NCBI RefSeq assembly: GCF_026212465.1
Contig: NC_080059.1
Span: forward strand, 17,992,950 to 18,056,949
Length of the DNA stretch: 64,000 nucleotides
DNA from: Amaranthus tricolor
Taxonomy: Eukaryota; Streptophyta; Magnoliopsida; Caryophyllales; Amaranthaceae
Direction of reading: 5' to 3'
The notes under the pieces are model-generated. The model was not told where the DNA came from and made no database searches. It worked only from the letters and a program-made list of their open reading frames with translations. The position numbers and the translations under genes are program-made. Positions 55,718-64,000 of this stretch are shown here, piece by piece; positions within the stretch are counted from its first letter, which is position 1; every line of letters starts with the position of its first letter.

Positions 55718-55965
55718 ATGATATCTTAAAGTTGATGCTATAATATCTTAAAGTTGATTTTTTGTTATATTTTAAAGTTGGTATTTTATAAATTTAAACT
55801 AGTTTTGTTAATCTATTGAAGTTTGTGTTTTAACATCTTAAAGGTTTTATATTATGCTTCTTAAGTTGGCATATTTACTACTTTAACTTAATTTTTTAAC
55901 CTATTAGAATTGGTATTTTAAGATATTATAATATCAACTTACTTTGTTAGGCTTGAATGTCAACT
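55718..55965 (-). repeat. Inverted copy of the 22-bp minisatellite
   Basis: atcttaaagttgatgc and ttttaaagttggtattt units repeated about eight times; these are the reverse complement of the units at 47812-48062. The next SIRE LTR starts within or just before its end (55954). Confidence 0.75.
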
Positions 55966-57822
55966 CCTCTGAAGGTTGCTAACTTTCTTAAGGGGGTGAA
56001 TAGAGAATAATACCGATTAAGTTTTTTGCCTTGAGAATTTGCTCAAAAGCTTGTGAGGCGCCTCAAACAGTTTTCTAGAAAGTCTTCTTAAGCTGATTAT
56101 AAAAACTAAGAGTAAATTGCATAAATAATAGATAGACAAAACAAGTGATTTGTTATTTTACTCTCCGATTATGGGTTTCTTGTCAACCCTTAAGATTCAA
56201 ACCCCTTTTATTAATGGAACCTAGACTACTAAGAAGATCTCTCTATCTTCCCTCACCACGTTATCCCTCATTGAAAAATGGTCTACAAATTTCCTTTTAA
56301 CAAATAATAAATCTTAATCTCACAACATAGACAATGATAGAATACTTTCAAAAGTATTCTAAGGTAGAGGCAAAAATAAAATTTAATCTAACTCTCAAAA
56401 ACCATAAGTCTTATTATAATAGATGAGAATTAGAAAACTATTGAAGAACAATTACGACTCTTAATTAATATGTTAAAGCATAAAGAAAATAATAGATAGG
56501 AGTATGCAATGTAATTTGTGTATTAATCTTCAAGTTTAGTGAAGCTTTAAAATATATAGCAGGCCTGCTATTGGTTGTTGCATATTATTTGGTTAATCTC
56601 CTTATTTTTCTTAAGTTGGGCATGTGTTGGACTTTAGATTCAAAGTCTTGTATATCATTTTGTTATACGCTTCTTTTGGACACTCCTCTTTACCAATTCT
56701 AACACGTTTAGCTATTTATTAGGTTTTTTCAAGACATAGTCAAACTTGTCATGTTAGTTCTAAAAATAGCAATAACCAAATACTTTTGTATTTATTTTAC
56801 TACGTATAATTGATTTAATTATAACCAATTTAAATCATGAAAACTATTAATTTGATTTTCACACTTTATTTGAATTTCAAAACTTTAGAATCTTCAAAAA
56901 AAAATCATCTTACCTATAATGTAGGAACAATCGACAACACATCCACAAAATTAGGAAAATTATTTCCATACATTCAGGAATAACTTCTATTCACGCAATA
57001 TATCTTGTTTAACAAGTAGTTTAATTATCTAAATTAACAAGTAGTCTAACTATTTCAAGACTAAAAACATGTAGTCAAAATGTGAATAGTAATTAGTTGA
57101 CCTTATTCAACCTATAGCAAATATGACTAATTTTGACTTAAGTTAATTATTTTGGACTGAACATATTATGATTAAAATGACAGTCAATCCTTTTTTATAT
57201 CAAATATGATTTTGGACCAATTAATTAACTAAATATAATTACTTAATTTCTGGATTAATTTATCATATGAGTTTTGAATATCATCATATAAAGGAGTTGA
57301 GTCTTCAATCTCTCCCTTGATGAAAGTCAAAACCATATTTTTCTAATTCCTATTAATAAGTGTAAAATGTTTGAACATTATAAGATCTATCACATAATTC
57401 ACAATTCATAATAGTTCATATAAAAAATTTCAATAATAAGCACAAAACATTAATCTTTTAAAAAACGACTTTAAGGTTCTGAAAACTTTTTCAAAAAAGA
57501 ACTTATTATATAATATCATAACATTAGAATGATTAACATGCAGTAACCAATTATATCACATGCAATGTTTTAGCATTAACCAAGTACAATACATGTAAAA
57601 ACATCAAAACAATGCATAACTTAGTAACTAGCATTAGTAACCAGCAATACGCAATAGAGTAACATGCAATAGAACAAACAAGATAAACAAAGCTAGACTG
57701 AAACAAGTATGGCATATCATCATATGAAATATTAGTCATAGCAAGTGGCAGTAGCATATCAACATAATCAAAACAGTAGTGTAGCATGCTGCAAAGCAAA
57801 CCAAAAATTAAGTTAGTTTACA
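55954..57822 (-). repeat. 3' LTR of the truncated SIRE element
   Basis: About 1.87 kb, plus strand tgaatgtcaactcctctg to ..agttagtttaca. Shares the order of motifs with 36477-38475 and 61428-62945, including the block gagtcttcaatctctcccttg then atgaaagtcaaaaccat. Confidence 0.82.
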
Positions 57823-57959
57823 GAAGATCGAATAATTCTTCCCCTTTTTTACTTTCATTAAAAAGTAATATATGGAGTTAATAAAATGTTGGGACTGTTT
57901 AACTAAAATACTTTGCAAGAAAATTAAAAATTGTTCATTAACACAACAATAAAAGATCA

Positions 57960-58080
57960 ATTCTTGGATCTAGTCTTCCTCTTCTTTGAGGTTGGGGCTT
58001 TGACTGGTGAAGGGGTTGCTTCAACAGGTTCTTTGGATGGTTATTTCACAGGAACAACATGCACTTCCTTCTTATCTTTT
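57960..58080 (-). pseudogene. SIRE env-like ORF, C-terminal end
   Basis: SKEPVEATPSPVKAPTSKKR and KTRSKN-stop, the same basic end seen in the fragment at 22510-22460. One stop interrupts it near 58050. The rest of the ORF is absent. Confidence 0.7.
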
Positions 58081-58559
58081 TTACTCACTTTATATCTCGC
58101 ATAATCTGCATTTGAAAAATCAACCAAAGCAAACACTAAACATCATATCCAAATGACTCAATGTTAGATGAAATTTTTTAGTCCCATGTAGATATCTAAA
58201 GATTCTTTTAATTGCCATTAAATGAGATTCTTTTGCATTAGCTTAAAAACGAGCACATAAGCAAACACTAAACATTATATCCAAATGACTCAATTTTAGA
58301 GATAATAATGAACATATCATACCTCTATAAGATGTTTGATCAACGTGATTACCATTAGCATTTTGATCTAGGCTAATTGTTGCACTCATACTTTAACATG
58401 AACATATTTTAGCACTTTTGCGTTGGTCCATGTTGTACTTCCTTAAAAGATCTCTATCATACTTTAACAAATAAACGTCCCATTCTTTTTTTGCTTTATT
58501 TAAAGTCCAAGAAAGAATGTTAATAAGTATCCGATCATGCTCATTTCAAACTCTCTGCA

Positions 58560-59066
58560 TATAATTTCAGAAAATTTCCTGCATAAAGAATCATTAGTAG
58601 CTCTAAACAAGATATCATTAACATATACTTAAATAATAAGAATATCTTTACCTTTAGTTTTAATAAAAAGTGTTATATCAATTGTACCTCGTTGAAAGTT
58701 ATTCTCAAGTGAATGTGAGCTAAATGTATCATACCAAGCGCTTAGAGCTTGCTTCAAACCATATAATGCTTTGTTTAGTTTGAAAACATGATTAGGCAAA
58801 TTAGCATTTTCAAATCCTGGTGATTGTTTAACAAAGACTTCTTGCAAATAGCCATTTAAAAATTGCACATTTAACATCTATTTGATATAACTTTATGTTC
58901 ATGTAAGAAGTAAAAGCAAGCATGATTTGAATAGATTCTAATCTGGCAACGGGTGCAAAAGTTTCCTCATAATCAATATCTTCTTGATTATAGCCTTGAG
59001 CTACGCACTTTGCTTTGATCCTTATTATTTCTCCATCCTTATTTAGCATATTTCGAAAGACCCATT
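58560..59066 (-). pseudogene. SIRE reverse transcriptase, N-terminal part
   Basis: FRNMLNKDGEIIRIKAKCVA, then QGYNQEDIDYEETFAPVARL and LAFTSYMNIKLYQIDVK, then after a frameshift FLNGYLQEVFVKQSPGFENA, FKLNKALYGLKQALSAWYD and NNFQRGTIDITLF. These are the fingers and palm of copia RT. The YVDD box reads approximately YVNDI near 58620, so a catalytic Asp appears lost. RNase H is not recognisable below 58550. Confidence 0.87.
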
Positions 59067-59739
59067 GTAATAGTCCGGGTTAAAGTGAACCGGACAAATT
59101 CGTACAAATACGAATTCCGGACCACACATCGGTCATTAAATTAAACCACTTCTAGGACCGACGACGTTCTAGTGATAAAGAAGTGAAATTAGCAATGACG
59201 AAATAATAAAACAGCGGAAGTCTAAAATTACAATTCGAAAACCTACTGGCCTCTAACCAAATACAATTCAATTCAAATTATACTTACTGAAATAAAAATA
59301 ATTAAGTTTGGATGGATTAAATTCTAATAGTAATTTCGGGCATGATAGTCAGCTCGGCTACAGGTTCTATTAGAAGTGTCCTCATACACTATTCCCCACC
59401 TGCAAGTCAACCGACTAATCGTCGAATGATAACATCATAACAAGTTCCTGATGATATCATCTTTAATGACGATTCAAATAATCTCATATCAGCTATAATA
59501 GATAGTGTTTATCCAAATCTGACACAAAATTTGGATAATTGAACTTACTTCAATAAAAGACATTTTAGCTCCCACTCATGAATGCGTAGAGAAGGTCAAT
59601 GGGGAGTTATTATCATTTGTGGCAGGGAATCAAAAAATATACTTTAGTTGTAAAATTATTTGTAAAAATAGACATAAATGTGTAGAACAGTGAAGTTTTA
59701 TATTCTGTTGACTTCTTAAATAGCATTAAATGCTCAGGG
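59067..59739. other. Unassigned sequence between SIRE and Helitron relics
   Basis: Contains gtccgggttaaagtgaaccggac, an inverted repeat (ccggac/gtccgg) with further aattcg..cgaatt symmetry at 59097-59120. No coding signal. Probably a repeat of unknown class. Confidence 0.4.
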
Positions 59740-60173
59740 GTACCTAATCACATTCTAAAGCTAAATTTGGTGTCCCAATCATCAACAATCTGGTTTGTGT
59801 AACGGTACTCAATTAGTTATTACCCAGATGGGTGATCATATTATTGAGGGGAAGTGATATTGGGCATAAAGCTTCTGTTCCACGTATGATTTTAAGTCCA
59901 TCATATACCAAGTTTCCATTCAAATTTAAACGAAGTTAGTTTTCGTTTGTTGTTTGTTTTGCAATGACCATTAACAAAAGCCACGACCAATCACTCTCAA
60001 ATGTAGGAATATATCTTCCAAGGTCAATATTTAGTCAAGATCAACTATACGTTGTTATGTCAAAGGTTACAAGTAGAAAGGGGTTGAAAATTTTGATATG
60101 TGACAACGAAGCTCGTACATCAACTAATTCTACTAATGTATTAGTTAAAGAAGTCTTTCAGAATTTATCATAA
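59740..60173 (+). pseudogene. Helitron RepHel helicase, C-terminal fragment
   Basis: The final frame (59964-60173) reads MTINKSHDQSLSNVGIYLPR, then QLYVVMSKVTSRKGLKIL and VLVKEVFQNLS, the strongly conserved end of the Helitron PIF1-type helicase. Upstream, in other frames, GVPNHILKL-like, VTQMGDHIIEGK and KFPFKFK-like blocks are recognisable with stops and frameshifts. The Rep domain and the Helitron termini are not present in the window as far as I can see. Confidence 0.88.
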
Positions 60174-60395
60174 ATTCCCTGTACTTCGTTATAGTCTCGA
60201 TCATTTTACATGTTGAATACTTTTACAACTTTGATTTTATGATACTTTTAACAATTCATTTACGATATTTTGATTTTATGTTTGAGCTAATCCTTTAACG
60301 ATTATTAAAGCATTATTTTAAGGATGTTATAATTTTTTGTCACATAAATTTAGTTTGTTAAAAATATATTCAAAATAAATACTCTTGATGTTCTA

Positions 60396-61245
60396 TTATC
60401 TACAACATAAAGTAATAAGAAAGTAGTTTTCTTATTCCGTACTAGTATACGTGGTGTTCCGATTAGTACTCGTGGACCAACATTTGATCTTCTATTATCT
60501 CTACCTTAGTATATTTCATACTCAATTATATAATGTGGACTTTATATTATGATAAGCATCCGATCTTGTTTAGATGTTAAGAAATGATTTCTTATAATTT
60601 CACTTTACACATCTATTTTTCAACATTAGAACGTACATTAATTGAAGAAATGATGATAGGGTTTGAAGAAGATAATAGGATTGTTGAAGAAGACAACAAT
60701 AAGATTTGCTTGTATGGAGGTAATAAAACTTACTGAAGTTGAACATATTAATATACCAACTTAAACATAGTTATACACCAACTTGAAGAAGTTAAAACAC
60801 CAACTTTAACAATTTAAATACCAACTTTAACATGTTAAAATACCTATTCAAAAAAGTTCAAATATCAACTTCCATATGTTTAAATACAAACTTTAATTTG
60901 TTAAAATACAAACTTCAACAATTTAAATACCAACTTTAATATATTAAATTACATCTTTTAAAAGGCGAAATTACCAACTTCAATATATTTAAAAACTTTA
61001 CTTATAAGAAAAGGTAAATACAAACCGTATTACAATTTGTAATGTCAGCAGGACACTGACCCTCACACCCTATGTTCCATGCATTTTAAGAGGCAGTTTT
61101 AAGAGGCAGGCCCAACACTAAGGTATTTAAGTACATAGATCAACAATTGGGATTTCCCCCACAACAATATTGTGAGGGTTTACTGGGGTTTTTGGTTGGA
61201 TAGTCATCTCTACCACATCCCTTTTTAAAATGAGTTCAACCAACT
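60396..61245 (+). repeat. 0.8-kb direct repeat, copy 2
   Basis: Partner of 47455-48262. Compared with copy 1 it has a shortened stretch near 60480 and a ~60-bp addition (aacactaaggtatttaag.., 61115-61175). Confidence 0.9.
60742..60996 (+). repeat. 22-23-bp minisatellite, second copy
   Basis: Same unit order as 47812-48062, with single-base changes. Confidence 0.85.
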
Positions 61246-61427
61246 CTAATATGGCTTATCACAATGAACTATCATCTGTCAAATCTTAATCCATATATTC
61301 ATAATAATTGGACAAAAAATAATCTAGATGCTTAGTACTGCGACAATGATTATAGAGTAGAATAAACAATAATGTTGTTGAAATACAAATGGCAAAAGCC
61401 TATAGAGTAGCAAGCACACAAAGATGT

Positions 61428-62945
61428 CTCACTGAAGACTCAACTCATTTAAGTGATGATATTCAAAACTCATACTCCCTTAGTTTCTTTTTGTTTGCCA
61501 CTTTACTTTTTCATGTATTTTAACACAAATTTTGAGCCTCGATATCTCATAGTACACATAATAAAAAATAGTAAAAATTATATATTAAAATTCTTTGCAT
61601 CAAGATAATCTAACAAGATCTCACGTGAATATATTTTGTCTTGAATATATACTTCAAAAATCAAATTAAAATTCTCTCTCATGAAGTGAAAAATCTTAAA
61701 GTGGACAAACGAAAAGAAACGGAGGAAGTATTAAATTAAATCAGTAAATTAAACGATTACGTTTAGTTGATGTATAAGTCAAAAATCATATTAAGTATAA
61801 CGTGTTTTGAAATGATAAATAACTTAGGTCAAAAATCGAAATATGTTTAGTATAAGAATTACTTAAGACTTGTATTTTAAAGATGAATAAATTAGTCTAA
61901 GTAATATTAATGTTTGAACTATAAGTTTTAATTATATTGGATTATTTGCTAAATTTAATTACGTGAATTAATTAGCTAATAAGACTATTTATAGATATTC
62001 CTAAGTATAATCGATTTCCTATAATTATGTATGTGTTGTAAAATGTACCTATAATACAGGAAAGGTTAGGTTGAAGTGTTTCTATAATTTTGTTATCAGG
62101 TATGTTAATCTAAACATTGGTTTTATTGATTGAATTAATTAACTTAGGAGAAAATCCAAACGCAATTGGTTATTGCTATTATTAGAACTGACATGACAGG
62201 TTTCTAAGTCTTGAAGAGCTAAAAATAGCTAAACGCGTTTTAGTCAAGAAGTCCAAAGGAGCGTACAACTAACTTGCAGTCCAAGGCCTTAAAAGTCAAG
62301 TCTAATATAACCAGAAGTGTAATAAATAAGGAGATGAAGCTTTATGTTCTCAATGGCTAGTTAGAAGGCGTGACTAATATTGAAGCTTCATTCAAGAATT
62401 GAAGAATACGCAACACTTGCTATCTATTTTCTGTGAGTCTAAAATTCTAAAAGAGTTGTAAATCTAGTCCTTCATAGTTTGTCTAACTCTCACAATTGTA
62501 ATAGGATTTAGAATTCAAGAGAGTTAGATTAGTAATTTCATATTACGCCTTAAAGTTAGATACTTTTGGAAGTATTCGTTTGTTTTTTCATTCGTGAGAT
62601 TGGATTTAGATCTTTTACTAAAAGGAACCTGTAGATTGTTCTTCAAGGGGAATGACGGGGTGAGAGAAGATAGAGAGATCTTCTTAGTGATCTAAGGTTC
62701 ATTAATAAAAAGCGTTGAATCCTAAGGGTTGAAAAAAAAACCCATAGGCAGGGTGTAGGCTATTGATAGTTGAACCTCATTAACAAATCTCTTGTTTTGT
62801 CTTGTTATTCGACCTAGCCTAGAATAGTTTCTAAAAAACTGTTTGAAATATCTCACAAGCTCTTCCGCTAACAGTTAAAGGAAAAATTTTAAACGGTCAT
62901 ACTCTCTATTCATCCCCTCTAGAGAGTATTCATTTAAGGGTATGC
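61428..62945 (+). mobile_element. SIRE-type LTR fragment, plus strand
   Basis: gaagactcaactcatttaag, then gatgatattcaaaactcata is the inverse of the LTR at 57270-57310, and the order of later blocks (gagagaagatagagagatct, cattaataaa, tcctaagggttg, ctattcatcccctctagag) follows the other SIRE LTRs. The first ~500 bp of the LTR are missing and a Stowaway MITE is inserted at 61475. No internal region follows. Confidence 0.78.
61475..61728. mobile_element. Stowaway MITE with TA duplication
   Basis: Starts ctcccttagtttctttttgt and ends acgaaaagaaacggaggaag, imperfect inverted repeats, flanked by TA at 61473-61474 and 61729-61730. 254 bp. Inserted in a SIRE LTR. Confidence 0.93.
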
Positions 62946-64000
62946 GTTTAAATATTTTTAATCTCAAAAAATTTGTCCCATTTTATTAGCCTATATTATT
63001 TATTATGACTTAGATTTAAACAATTCGAGTTGAAGAAGCACAACCTTCTTGATAAGTGTATTGGTACGTCTTTTTTCCCACTCTCTCCAGACTTTGGCGG
63101 GACTCAATATGATGATGTTCATTTTGAAGAGAAATTAAATAACTTATAAGAAAATACTTTCTTTGGTTTTGAATATTGGTAAAATTATCAAGAATAATTT
63201 AACTTTTTATTGATTTTCTTACAATAATCTCAATTTTTAATTCATCATGAATAATCCAAACTATAAAGTGTGTTTGCTAAGAATACACCAAAGTAATCTT
63301 TTACCCATACAACAAGTCATTTTGCATAAAAAAAATAAAAAAAGTAAATATAATATTAAATTATAAAAATATTCAAAAAATTTAAAAGTGAAAAAAAGAA
63401 GAAATCACTGTAACATTTTTTTCTAATTTAACTTATCATTTTAATTGCTTTGATTTTTGATTTTACTTTTCTTTTTTTTTTAGCAATTATACTGCAAAAA
63501 TCGGTCACCATTTGGGTAATAATATTCTTGGGTAAGTGATCTCAAAATTGAGATTATTCATAGTTAGAATTATTATAGAAAAATTAATAGAAGATTGAAT
63601 TAATCAAGGTAATTTTTCCTTAAATATTTATTATACTTGATCAAATATATATAGTGATTAAATAAATAATCAGTTATAACTTTTAAAAGAAATCAAATTT
63701 AAATTTAAAGGTATTAATTTTAATTTTAAATTAATTAATTATTACATATTATAAAGTTATAATTAAAAAGATTAGTCTATTGATTTAATGATGAAGCGGT
63801 CTCTCATAAAACCTGCTAAATGCCTTTTCCATCGTGGAATGGTTCGAAAAGTTTTGACCCCAACCCTATAAGAAAAGGCATAGTAATGACAAAAGTTTAG
63901 GCCTACTATGTGTGTAAAGTGTTATTCTTTGGAATTTTTGAAGTTGTTAAGCAAAAAAAAATAATTAAATAAACTAAGATTTAAACTATTTTCAAAAGTA
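62946..64000. other. Gene-free AT-rich stretch
   Basis: No repeat pair, element end or coding signal recognised. Mostly A/T runs. Confidence 0.6.

Larger units (their letters stand above)
55954..59066 (-). mobile_element. Truncated SIRE-type copia element (RT to 3' LTR)
   Basis: On the minus strand from 59066: the start of RT, a degraded pol/env interval, the Lys/Arg-rich env end (58080-57960), a 3' UTR with a polypurine run (inverse of ttcttcccctttttta, 57836-57850), and an LTR (57822-55954). The 5' LTR, gag, protease and integrase are missing. Confidence 0.88.

Noticed and set aside
1..64000. tRNA or rRNA genes
   Set aside because: The tRNA-like matches I saw are only primer binding sites complementary to tRNA-iMet; no full cloverleaf or rRNA sequence was recognised by eye. 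A tRNAscan run would settle this.

Overview
This window is plant nuclear DNA, most likely from a eudicot, and almost all of it is transposable elements. Supporting this are Ty1/copia (including SIRE-type with an env-like ORF) and Ty3/gypsy LTR retrotransposons primed by initiator-Met tRNA, RTE and L1 LINE remnants, hAT, MULE, CACTA and Stowaway DNA transposons, a Helitron helicase relic, GT-AG introns and long (TAA)n microsatellites. I found no complete host gene. The only recognisable host coding sequence is two exons of a SCY1-like kinase gene carried inside a Pack-MULE. The species cannot be fixed from the sequence alone.

Layout. 1-3843: degenerate copia element on the minus strand, running off the left edge. 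4534-5061: RTE LINE 3' remnant ending in an (ATT)n tail. 5062-8789: a long-TIR element inserted in that microsatellite; it contains a Pack-MULE (5451-6743) with SCYL1-like exons and a second inverted-repeat element full of (TAA)n. 8.8-12.5 kb: AT-rich DNA with a small hAT-like MITE. 12559-16238: nearly complete hAT element with a decayed transposase. 16.2-20.5 kb: MITE remnants and a probable LTR of unknown family. 20498-22510: truncated SIRE LTR/env piece.

22.5-46.0 kb is the core of the window and consists of two CACTA (En/Spm) parts of the same family in opposite orientation. The left part (+) keeps Ulp1-like cysteine protease exons around a giant intron filled by a satellite with 166-170 bp monomers organised in ~912-bp higher-order units, and ends at a CACTAGTG terminus at 35470. 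The right part (-) carries a reverse-oriented array of the same satellite and a decayed TNP2 transposase, and ends at 46040. A 7.8-kb SIRE-like element (24666-32465) sits inside the left array. It has a 5-bp target duplication and LTRs differing at one base, but lacks reverse transcriptase and RNase H. A 195-bp mini-CACTA and a 2-kb SIRE LTR sit in the right array.

46-64 kb: Stowaway MITEs; an L1 LINE split by a 4.2-kb gypsy element that has lost most of pol and fused gag to the integrase tail; a truncated SIRE element on the minus strand; a Helitron helicase relic; a ~0.8-kb direct duplication carrying a 22-bp minisatellite; and a further SIRE LTR piece. The elements interact mainly by nesting. 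Several (the SIRE at 24.7 kb, the gypsy at 50.6 kb, the mini-CACTA and the Pack-MULE) are non-autonomous, so their movement must have depended on enzymes made elsewhere in the genome.
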